Positions 1 through 5,130 of a stretch of DNA of 5,158 nt are shown here, in pieces. Under the pieces are notes generated by a model. The model made no database searches and was not told the DNA's origin. It saw only the letters and a program-made list of their open reading frames with translations. The stretch's first letter is position 1; each line of letters starts with the position of its first letter. Origin of the DNA: an uncultured Terriglobales bacterium (GTDB taxonomy: Bacteria; Acidobacteriota; Terriglobia; Terriglobales; Acidobacteriaceae); the NCBI GenBank assembly GCA_955652845.1, contig CATPBY010000543.1:1-5158 (forward strand), written 5' to 3'. Both the position numbers and the translations under genes were made by a program.

Positions 1-37
1 CGCGCACTGCAACCCGGAGTTCAGTGAGGCCTGCCAT
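1..37 (-). CDS. Possible start of a further minus-strand gene (partial, leaves the window)
   Basis: On the minus strand an ATG at 37-35 opens a frame that reads MAGLTELRVAVR and stays open to the window edge. It begins 37 bases after the stop codon of the aminotransferase, so it would be the next gene of the same run. A GAGG lies only three bases before the ATG, which is closer than ideal, and a TTG 18 bases upstream in the same frame is an alternative start. With only twelve codons no family can be recognised, and chance is a fair explanation. The sequence between 38 and 74 shows no terminator-like hairpin with a T tract, so read-through from the aminotransferase gene is plausible. Confidence 0.3.
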   Translation of the reverse strand, partial: MAGLTELRVAVR

Positions 38-74
38 CCGCCTCGAGATCAACGGTGAGAATCGGAAACCGCCC

Positions 75-1421
75 TCAGCCTTCCGCTTCCTGGTCAGCGA
101 TGGTTAGAGCTTGGTCAAGCACACTGACGCCATGATCAATCTCTGGCTTGGTGATAATCAGCGGTGGCGCTATGACGAAATGGCTCATCCAGGCTTGGAT
201 GTACACGCCATGGCTCATCATTTGCGCCGCCACCTTGTCCACCAGCAACGGCTTCCCTGATACCTTGTCGGTGAAAGTATTAAAGGGAGATTTCGTGGTC
301 CTGTTTTTAACTAGTTCAACCGCCCAGAACATTCCGATGCCCCGGACTTCGCCAATCGATCGATGTCTGGGTATCAATTCGTTAAGTTTCTGCCCAAGAT
401 AAGCCCCTACCTCGGTAGCCCGATCGGCCAGCTTCAGGCGCTTCATTTCATTGATGGCCGCGATGGCGGGCGCGAGCGTGAGCGGATGCGCCTCATAGGT
501 GTGCCCATGAGAAAAGAAATGGTCGTCGAAATAGGAAGCGATCTTGCCGGTGGTGGCGCAGAGTCCGAGAGGAACTGCTGCGTTGGTGATGCCTTTCGCC
601 GTGGTCAGAATATCGGGCGCGACATTCCAGTGATCCATAGCGAACCATTTGCCGGTGCGGCACCAGCCGGTCATAACTTCATCCGCAATCAGCAGCACCT
701 GATGGTCGTCGCAAATCTTGCGCAGGCGCGGCATGTATTCTTTCGGGGGAACCAGCACTCCATTGGTTCCGACGACCGGTTCGACAATCACCGCCGCGAC
801 GTCGCTCTCATTCTCGATCATGTGCTCGACATAGCCGGCGCAGGCAATATTGCAGCCGGGATAGGTATGGCCGATCGGGCACTTATAACAGTTCACCTCA
901 GGGGCAAAAATGACTCCCGGAATTTTCCCTGCCGGTTCCATCGCCCAACGTCGGGGGTCGCCGGTCGCTGCAATCGATCCCATGGTTGAACCGTGGTAAG
1001 AACGATATCGCGAAATGATCTTGGTCTTGCCGGTCACCATGCGGGCGATTTTGAATGCAGCCTCATTCGCCTCCGTCCCCGAAGTGGTAAAGAAGAATTT
1101 GTCGAGCCCTCTGGGCAAAACTGCTAGCAGCAGCTTCGCCAGCTCAGCGCGGACATCAGTGGTGAATCCTGGCCCGATGAACGGAAGATTCCTGGCCTGG
1201 TCAGCCAAAGCCTTCACCACCGCCCGGTTCTTGTGTCCGAGCATGACGCACATGAGTTGGGCGGAGAAGTCCAGGTAGCGTTTTCCGTCGGCATCGACGA
1301 AATGGCAGTCTTCGGCATCGACAATCTGCAGCGGATTCCAGCCTTTTTGCCGGCGCCAGGTTCCGTATGTGTATTTGCTGGTGAGTTCTCGAACTTGCGA
1401 TGATGATAGGGATTCAGTCAT
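75..1421 (-). CDS. Class III PLP-dependent aminotransferase (taurine/omega-amino acid transaminase-like)
   Basis: This is a cytosolic fold-type I transaminase of 448 residues, a normal full length for class III. Visible family landmarks are SGTEANE at 114-120 (phosphate-binding turn), YHG at 142-144 (aromatic residue stacking on the cofactor), EPVVG at 214-218, IADEVMTGWCRTG around 245-257 with D247 facing the pyridine nitrogen, the Schiff-base lysine K276 in TTAKGIT, and GHTYEAHPL at 306-314, where T308 contacts the phosphate. All catalytic residues are present. A cysteine-rich segment lies at 178-194 (C-x2-C-x8-C-x3-C). C254 sits where many relatives have glycine (GFGRTG). The amino donor cannot be read from sequence. 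From memory, overall similarity is to proteins annotated as taurine:2-oxoglutarate or taurine:pyruvate transaminase, but 4-aminobutyrate, beta-alanine or other omega-amino acids are equally possible. The ATG start is followed by family-like sequence from about residue 14. Only a weak GAAG lies upstream as a ribosome site. Confidence 0.95.
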   Translation of the reverse strand: MTESLSSSQVRELTSKYTYGTWRRQKGWNPLQIVDAEDCHFVDADGKRYLDFSAQLMCVMLGHKNRAVVKALADQARNLPFIGPGFTTDVRAELAKLLLAVLPRGLDKFFFTTSGTEANEAAFKIARMVTGKTKIISRYRSYHGSTMGSIAATGDPRRWAMEPAGKIPGVIFAPEVNCYKCPIGHTYPGCNIACAGYVEHMIENESDVAAVIVEPVVGTNGVLVPPKEYMPRLRKICDDHQVLLIADEVMTGWCRTGKWFAMDHWNVAPDILTTAKGITNAAVPLGLCATTGKIASYFDDHFFSHGHTYEAHPLTLAPAIAAINEMKRLKLADRATEVGAYLGQKLNELIPRHRSIGEVRGIGMFWAVELVKNRTTKSPFNTFTDKVSGKPLLVDKVAAQMMSHGVYIQAWMSHFVIAPPLIITKPEIDHGVSVLDQALTIADQEAEG

Positions 1422-1425
1422 AGTT

Positions 1426-1442
1426 TGCGCTTCGAAGACGCA
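1426..1442 (-). promoter_or_regulatory. Short hairpin directly before the aminotransferase start codon
   Basis: On the minus strand the bases TGCG-T-CTTCGAAG-CGCA can fold as a four-pair outer stem and a short inner stem with one bulged T. The fold ends four bases before the ATG at 1421. The only Shine-Dalgarno-like bases (GAAG) lie inside the inner stem, so the fold could damp initiation. The stem is short and may be coincidental. Confidence 0.2.
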
Positions 1443-1448
1443 GGAGGA

Positions 1449-1454
1449 ATTGTA
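1449..1454 (-). promoter_or_regulatory. Candidate -10 box for the aminotransferase gene
   Basis: The minus strand reads TACAAT here, five of six matches to the sigma-70 -10 consensus, 27 bases before the start codon, which would give a leader of about 20 bases. No good -35 lies at 16-18 bases (GTGCAG at 17). A promoter is plausible because the 207-base gap after the DUF1634 gene is large for an operon, but the box alone is weak evidence. Confidence 0.25.
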
Positions 1455-1527
1455 GACGCGCAGGACGTAAACTGCACCAATCGGCTGCCTCAGGCGCAGG
1501 GGCAGGACCCGGGCGCCACAATCGTGA

Positions 1528-1551
1528 TTGTCCTTTTAAGCGCAAGGACAA
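1528..1551. repeat. Perfect 8-bp inverted repeat in the gap between DUF1634 and aminotransferase genes
   Basis: TTGTCCTT (1528-1535) and AAGGACAA (1544-1551) are exact reverse complements around the eight-base loop TTAAGCGC. On the minus strand, the direction in which the operon is read, the stem is not followed by a T tract, so it is not a classical intrinsic terminator for the DUF1634 transcript. On the plus strand it is followed by GCTTTT, but no plus-strand gene precedes it. Confidence 0.5.
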
Positions 1552-1605
1552 GCTTTTAACCGCAGGCGCGCGAAGAGTACCGAAAGGACGCAAAGAAAAC
1601 CCCCT
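1533..1605. repeat. Degenerate direct-repeat intergenic element
   Basis: CTTTTAAGCGCA at 1533-1544 recurs as CTTTTAACCGCA at 1553-1564 (11 of 12 bases, period 20). It is followed by a purine-rich run with recurring 'cgaag', 'cgaaagg' and 'cgcaaag' units up to about 1605. This resembles dispersed non-coding elements of the 'ttaaccgcagag..gcagag..gaaaac' kind that I recall between genes in several environmental bacterial genomes. No open frame of note covers it. Whether it is a genome-wide repeat cannot be told from one copy. Confidence 0.35.
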
Positions 1606-1628
1606 TCAACCTTAGCCTTCGGCCATTT

Positions 1629-2021
1629 CTAGCCAGGTCCGGCGTATCCGGCGAGGCTGCAGAGCAGGATTACCAGGACGATCAGTGTAAATACCACGTA
1701 CATCCGATCGTGCTCCGCGTAGAATCCCCAGACGGAAAATGCTACCCGGGCCACCGGGGTGGCAATGAGTATCAGCAAGCCTAATTGAATGACGCCTCGA
1801 CCACTCAGCCTGAACGCACTCGCGGAGATGCCGCGCAAAGTTGTCAATTCGACGGGTTCACCCCGGAACATGCGAAAATCCGCCAGAGAACGACCGTGCC
1901 GCACCAAATAGATGACCCCTCCACAGAAAACCATAAAAGCGGCCAGCAACACTCCCGCGCGTAACAGGTTGGCGATGATCTCTTCCATCCTCTGATCGGT
2001 CCAGCTCTTTGGCACGTTCAC
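1629..2021 (-). CDS. DUF1634 family small inner-membrane protein
   Basis: This 130-residue protein has three predicted membrane segments at about 17-40, 76-100 and 107-126, and short charged loops. Family-like features are the amphipathic lead-in EEIIANLLRAGVLLA, the G-G-V-I-Y-L end of helix one, the block QLGLLILIATPVARVAFSV at 79-97, and an E-H-D-R-M-Y turn (103-108) before the last helix. DUF1634 has no assigned biochemical function. From general knowledge its genes are often found beside TauE/SafE permeases, as here. The start codon is GTG at 2021-2019, chosen because GGAGGA lies seven bases upstream. It begins one base after the permease stop, so translation is very likely coupled. A role as an accessory or partner subunit of the permease is inferred from context only. 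An internal ATG at residue 12 is a less likely start. Confidence 0.92.
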   Translation of the reverse strand: MNVPKSWTDQRMEEIIANLLRAGVLLAAFMVFCGGVIYLVRHGRSLADFRMFRGEPVELTTLRGISASAFRLSGRGVIQLGLLILIATPVARVAFSVWGFYAEHDRMYVVFTLIVLVILLCSLAGYAGPG

Positions 2022-2022
2022 C

Positions 2023-2859
2023 TTAAATTCCTCCGGCCAACCCTTTGTAAATCATCTCTCCACCAAGCAGCCCGATGACCAGGCTGAATATCAACCGCAG
2101 CCACTTGGTTTCTGCTTTAGCCAGGATTCGCGCTCCCAGCAAAGAACCAAGCAAAACGCCTAGCATGACCGGCATCGAGAGTCCGGGATCAATGTAACCG
2201 CGGCTCAGATAAATTCCGGCGCTCGCCGCCGCAGTAACACCGATCATGAAATTGCTGGTAGTAGTGGAAACTTTGAAGGGAATCTTCATCGCCTGGTCCA
2301 TGGCCAGCACCTTCACTGCCCCTGAGCCGATACCGAGCAATCCCGATAAAGCTCCGGCGCCAAACATCAGGCTGAAGCCTGCAGGAACGTGTTGCACATT
2401 GTAGCTGCGCATTCCTCCCGCGTCGGGGAAGCTTCCATTCATGCGCAGGCGGGTCGCCAGGGGATCGGGCGGAATATCGCGCTCACGCTGGCTGCGGGGA
2501 CGGCGCGATAAGAAGGCCGAATAGAGCAGGGTCACACCAAAAACCACGGCGATGGCGCCGGTGGAAACTTTTGCCGCAAGGAACGCCCCAGCCAGCGCGC
2601 CCAGAGTGGTGGCTATTTCCAGAAACATTCCAATCCGGATATTGGAGAATCCCTCTTTTACATAGGCCGCCGCTGCTCCAGAAGACGTAGCAATGACAGA
2701 GACCAGCGATGCTCCTATTGCATAGCGGATGTCAACTTTGAAGAGCAGCGTCAACAGTGGAACCAGGACCACTCCTCCGCCCAGACCAGTAAGCGATCCT
2801 AGAAATCCGGCCGCCAGCGAACCTATCCACACCAGCCCCGTGAATTCGAAAACGCTCAT
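2023..2859 (-). CDS. TauE/SafE-family anion permease (sulfite exporter-like)
   Basis: This 278-residue polytopic inner-membrane protein has about eight hydrophobic segments in two halves joined by a polar loop at about 118-157. The halves carry related glycine-rich motifs, G-S-L-T-G-L-G-G-G at 21-29 and S-G-L-L-G-I-G-S-G at 172-180. This is the internal duplication typical of the TauE/SafE (former DUF81) family. Other landmarks are the S-V-I-A-T-S-S stretch at 54-60 and T-T-T-S-N-F-M at 199-205. Length is normal. Known members move sulfite, sulfoacetate or other small anions, mostly outward, but substrate cannot be predicted from sequence. The gene follows the secreted cupredoxin-like gene after 101 bases with no obvious terminator, and is coupled to the DUF1634 gene downstream. 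The ATG start has only a weak GGA-type ribosome site, yet it gives the expected N-terminus immediately before helix one. Confidence 0.93.
   Translation of the reverse strand: MSVFEFTGLVWIGSLAAGFLGSLTGLGGGVVLVPLLTLLFKVDIRYAIGASLVSVIATSSGAAAAYVKEGFSNIRIGMFLEIATTLGALAGAFLAAKVSTGAIAVVFGVTLLYSAFLSRRPRSQRERDIPPDPLATRLRMNGSFPDAGGMRSYNVQHVPAGFSLMFGAGALSGLLGIGSGAVKVLAMDQAMKIPFKVSTTTSNFMIGVTAAASAGIYLSRGYIDPGLSMPVMLGVLLGSLLGARILAKAETKWLRLIFSLVIGLLGGEMIYKGLAGGI
2029..2034 (-). promoter_or_regulatory. Shine-Dalgarno site of the DUF1634 gene, inside the permease gene
   Basis: The minus strand reads GGAGGA, followed after seven bases by the GTG start at 2021. The same bases encode the last glycines of the permease (Gly-Gly-Ile-stop). 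This decides the GTG start and shows the two genes are read as a coupled pair. Confidence 0.85.
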
Positions 2860-2960
2860 TGAGGTTCCGGAAGACCCAACAGTGTGCCACAGATTGGCGT
2901 GCAGGCGCGGGCCATCATCGCCCTTGCTGGGTTCAAAAGGCAGGCATGTCTTTAAGGGAA

Positions 2961-3773
2961 TTACTTATCGGAGAGCGAGAAATTGACCACAGCGGTTCGG
3001 TTGCCTTCGACAGTAACGGATTTTTCCCAGGTTTTAGGATCGGTAAAAATCGGCCGCTGAATCTTGCGTTCGGTGAGAACATCGAATGCGGCTTCCTGCC
3101 GCGCCACACCCCAACCCTCATGCCATGCCACAACCTCATATTGCCCGGGCGGCACGTCGCTGAGCTCGAATTTTCCGTCGGCGTCCGTGACTGCATAGTA
3201 GGGATGCGATACCACGAGGATCTCAGCATTCATCCAGGCATGGCCGCCATTGCATCGCAAATTGACCAGACCGGCAGAAGGCATGGTACGCGACACCACC
3301 TGGCTGACAAAGGGAAACGGCAGATTGTAGGAGGCGGCGCCGTCCATGTGAACCGTATGCAGCACCGCGTCAGAACTCTTCATTTTTAGCCCGTCATCTT
3401 TTGCCACCAGCAGAATGTGAGGCTCATACCGGCAGTGCTTCTGGTCAAGAAAGCGCCTGGGTGCCGGCAGGTCCATGGCCTTCCCCTGAGAAATGTCTTT
3501 CAGGAATACGACCGTGTTTGCGACCCCGCCCTGCGGGCTCACCATCAGTCGTTCCAAATCCCGAACCTTGTGAGATTCCGGATCGCAGACCTCAGGATCT
3601 TTGTTGATCGTGAAGCTTGCAATGCGAGGCAATGGTCCCGACCACTTCACGGTTCCGGTAATCGTTCCAGGATTGCTGACAGAAATGACTTTGTAGTCGC
3701 TCTGCGCAGCAGCAGTGCCTGCCAGGGCTAAAGCGAACACTGACAACTTTACTAACTGATGAACACTGCACAT
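2961..3773 (-). CDS. Secreted cupredoxin-like protein with carboxypeptidase-regulatory-like C-terminal domain
   Basis: This 270-residue protein is exported by a Sec signal peptide: residues 1-9 carry a lysine, 10-19 are hydrophobic, and cleavage is likely after the Ala-Ala-Ala at 21-23. Residues about 36-190 look cupredoxin-like: a TITGTVKWSGPLP opening strand, then H139 and H142 in LHTVH, and a C174-N-G-G-H178-A-W-M181 cluster resembling a type 1 copper site. C63 and C114 could form a disulfide. Residues about 188-225 match the carboxypeptidase-regulatory/transthyretin-like pattern (HPYYAVTDADGKFEL, then VPPGQYEVVAWHEG). From memory, such two-part proteins are common in Acidobacteria, Planctomycetes and Geobacter-like genomes, often named methylamine utilization protein or plastocyanin-like, with no firm function. 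Electron transfer or copper handling in the periplasm is inferred. In the relatives I recall, the cluster reads C-x2-H-x2-M; here it is C-x3-H-x2-M. The start gives a proper signal peptide; no strong ribosome site is visible. Confidence 0.88.
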   Translation of the reverse strand: MCSVHQLVKLSVFALALAGTAAAQSDYKVISVSNPGTITGTVKWSGPLPRIASFTINKDPEVCDPESHKVRDLERLMVSPQGGVANTVVFLKDISQGKAMDLPAPRRFLDQKHCRYEPHILLVAKDDGLKMKSSDAVLHTVHMDGAASYNLPFPFVSQVVSRTMPSAGLVNLRCNGGHAWMNAEILVVSHPYYAVTDADGKFELSDVPPGQYEVVAWHEGWGVARQEAAFDVLTERKIQRPIFTDPKTWEKSVTVEGNRTAVVNFSLSDK

Positions 3774-3796
3774 AATTCACAACCACACATCCAAAG

Positions 3797-3824
3797 ATCG
3801 TAACCGGAATTCAGAGATAGACAA
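3797..3824 (-). promoter_or_regulatory. Candidate sigma-70 promoter for the minus-strand gene block
   Basis: The minus strand reads TTGTCT (3824-3819), 16 bases, then TACGAT (3802-3797); each box has four of six consensus matches. Transcription would begin about 17 bases before the start codon at 3773. It is suitably placed in the divergent gap, but the match is modest. Confidence 0.3.
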
Positions 3825-3882
3825 CTGACGAAGGTAACCATCGCCTGAGTTCAAAAACCGAACCGCAGTTCGTCTCAAATCA

Positions 3883-3905
3883 CCAGGTTTCAAAAGAAAC
3901 CCTGG
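3883..3905. repeat. Imperfect inverted repeat in the divergent promoter region
   Basis: CCAGGTTTC (3883-3891), an AAAA loop and GAAACCCTGG (3896-3905) pair over nine positions with one bulged C. The element lies upstream of both divergent genes, between their candidate promoters, and could be an operator or merely a fold. No T tract follows on the plus strand. It is one of several small inverted repeats in this 232-base gap; another is CGAAC-CGCA-GTTCG at 3859-3872. Confidence 0.4.
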
Positions 3906-3948
3906 CGCCAAGACCTTCGGTGAGACTCTGGCTTAAACCACAGTCACG

Positions 3949-3978
3949 CTGGCATGAGCCATTGCGCTCAAGTATATT
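3949..3978 (+). promoter_or_regulatory. Candidate sigma-70 promoter for the GNAT acyltransferase gene
   Basis: CTGGCA (3949-3954; four of six matches), an 18-base spacer and TATATT (3973-3978; five of six) lie upstream of the start at 4006 and would give a leader of about 20 bases. No clear Shine-Dalgarno site separates the promoter from the start codon. Confidence 0.4.
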
Positions 3979-4005
3979 GAACGGCTCTGCTGTCAGCTGA
4001 TCCCT

Positions 4006-4935
4006 ATGTCTGAAGCAAAATCCAAATCCGGCATCTCGATCCGCGATCTCCAAACCTTCGACGATCTGCAGAAAGCGGAAGAGCTCGAGCGCGAAGTATG
4101 GGACCTGGCTGATCGGGATGTGCTCCCAACCACCATAGCGGTCGCTACGAGAGAGTCGGGGAGCATCTGGCTGGGAGCGTTCGAAAATGGTGAATTGGTA
4201 GGGTTCGCCTTCGGCTTCCTGGGCGTTGAGGGTGGCCAGCTCATGGTGCACTCGCACATGCTGGCGGTGCGGACGAGCCATCGCAACCTCGACCTGGGCT
4301 ACCAGCTCAAGCTTGCCCAGCGCGAACGCGTGCTGGCCTTGCGCATTCAGGCTTCTGGGAGCAATGAGTGCCGGGTTTCTGAAATGACCTGGACCTTTGA
4401 TCCCCTGCAAAGCAAGAATGCGCACTTGAACTTCAAGAAGCTGGGAGTAGTGTCGGACAAGTACAAAATCAATTTCTATGGTCCGGAAACGTCCAGCGTT
4501 CTTCACCGCAACGGTACCGATCGCCTGTGGGTGCGATGGCCGCTGATGAGCCGGAGGGTCAGAGAGCGGCTGCAAGGGAAGGAGGACCGTGTGGAATTGG
4601 TAGACGCCCTCTCCCGGCTGATGCCGCTGGTTCAGTTTAATGGCGATGGCAAGCCGGTGAAGACCGATTTATCGGCGGCACTGTCAAGGCAGAGAATTGC
4701 GATCGAGATTCCAAGCGATATCGGGTTGGTCGAGCAAAAAGATCCGCTGCTGGCCCGGCAATGGCGGGAGGCAACCCGCTGGGCTTTCACTGCAGCTCTG
4801 CGAGCCGGATTCATCGTGGCGGAGTTTTGCCGGACAGTGCGCGGAAAACAGGGTCCCGGCGCTTACTTGCTGGAGAAGGAAAGGCTCGAAGAATACGTTC
4901 CGGAAATGGGGCGAGGCGCGGTTCCATCCCGTTAA
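4006..4935 (+). CDS. GNAT-superfamily acyltransferase, COG3375-like, with C-terminal extension
   Basis: This is a cytosolic protein of 309 residues. The N-terminal GNAT fold spans about 10-180: ISIRDLQTFDD opening strand and helix, WLGAFENGELVGFAFGF (55-71), the core strand HSHMLAV (82-88), the acyl-CoA pyrophosphate loop region R93-N-L-D-L-G98-Y, then MTWTFDPLQSKNAHLNFKKLG at 127-147 and the Y-K-I-N-F-Y-G stretch near 153-159. The TWTFDPL..NA..N..KLG block marks the COG3375 group. In some bacteria, relatives sit beside N-succinylamino-acid racemases and are thought to N-succinylate D-amino acids; no racemase gene is seen here, so the acceptor is unknown. Oddities are D96 where the motif R-x-x-G-x-G/A has glycine, and about ten residues near 115-125 that look inserted relative to relatives I recall. 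Residues 181-309 form an extension I cannot assign. An in-frame TGA at 3955 and no other ATG before 4006 fix the start. Confidence 0.88.
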   Translation: MSEAKSKSGISIRDLQTFDDLQKAEELEREVWDLADRDVLPTTIAVATRESGSIWLGAFENGELVGFAFGFLGVEGGQLMVHSHMLAVRTSHRNLDLGYQLKLAQRERVLALRIQASGSNECRVSEMTWTFDPLQSKNAHLNFKKLGVVSDKYKINFYGPETSSVLHRNGTDRLWVRWPLMSRRVRERLQGKEDRVELVDALSRLMPLVQFNGDGKPVKTDLSAALSRQRIAIEIPSDIGLVEQKDPLLARQWREATRWAFTAALRAGFIVAEFCRTVRGKQGPGAYLLEKERLEEYVPEMGRGAVPSR

Positions 4936-4982
4936 TTCGCTCATGTCTAATACGAATCATCAATCTATAGCGAGCCTTCGGA

Positions 4983-5030
4983 CTCTCTTTGCGTCCATGC
5001 AAAAGCTTGACTGCAAGCTGGCAAAGAGAG
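4983..5030. repeat. Extended imperfect hairpin downstream of the acyltransferase gene
   Basis: A perfect 10-bp outer stem, CTCTCTTTGC (4983-4992) with GCAAAGAGAG (5021-5030), encloses a perfect 6-bp inner stem, AGCTTG (5004-5009) with CAAGCT (5014-5019), around an ACTG loop. The two stems are separated by an 11-base and a 1-base side. No T run follows on either strand, so it is not a standard intrinsic terminator, though it could still end or protect the acyltransferase transcript, or act as a structured leader for the gene at 5131. The rest of the 4936-5130 gap holds a TAGAAT (5078-5083) without a matching -35 and a 7-bp inverted repeat, GCGAAGA (5043-5049) with TCTTCGC (5069-5075). Confidence 0.55.
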
Positions 5031-5118
5031 GGCGTTATGGGCGCGAAGAAAAACCGATTCGACTTTCGTCTTCGCAGTAGAATCTGCGATGCGGTAATTT
5101 TCTTCCGACACTCCCATC

Positions 5119-5123
5119 GAGGA
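5119..5123 (+). promoter_or_regulatory. Ribosome binding site of the gene starting at 5131
   Basis: GAGGA lies seven bases before the ATG at 5131, an ideal spacing. It is the main reason for calling the truncated gene at the right edge. Confidence 0.6.
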
Positions 5124-5130
5124 ATGACGA

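Noticed and set aside
363..989. Plus-strand open frame of 208 codons opposite the aminotransferase gene
   Set aside because: It lies entirely within the reverse complement of a gene with all catalytic motifs, and its composition (many Arg, Gly, His) is that of a shadow frame with no recognisable domain.
1442..1447. Perfect AGGAGG on the plus strand
   Set aside because: No usable plus-strand start follows; the nearest TTG (1450) is followed at once by TAG.
2859..3389. Plus-strand open frame of 176 codons opposite the cupredoxin-like gene
   Set aside because: The opposite strand encodes a signal peptide and a recognisable two-domain protein; this frame is a by-product of codon bias.
3950..3966. 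Sigma-54-like promoter TGGCATG-N4-aTTGC before the acyltransferase gene
   Set aside because: The GG and GC elements are 11 bases apart instead of the strictly required 10, and a sigma-70-like pair overlaps the same bases.
3880..4575. Minus-strand open frame of 231 codons opposite the acyltransferase gene
   Set aside because: The sense frame has clear GNAT motifs; the antisense translation shows no family pattern and would invade the divergent promoter region.
5007..5012. TTGACT as a -35 box for the gene at 5131
   Set aside because: No -10-like hexamer lies 16-18 bases downstream, and these bases belong to the inner stem and loop of the hairpin.
4943..5080. Possible 45-codon plus-strand gene starting ATG TCT AAT ACG after the acyltransferase stop
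   Set aside because: It has no ribosome binding site, the translation is low in hydrophobic residues and unlike any protein I know, and the 10 + 6 bp hairpin lies inside it, which fits non-coding sequence better.
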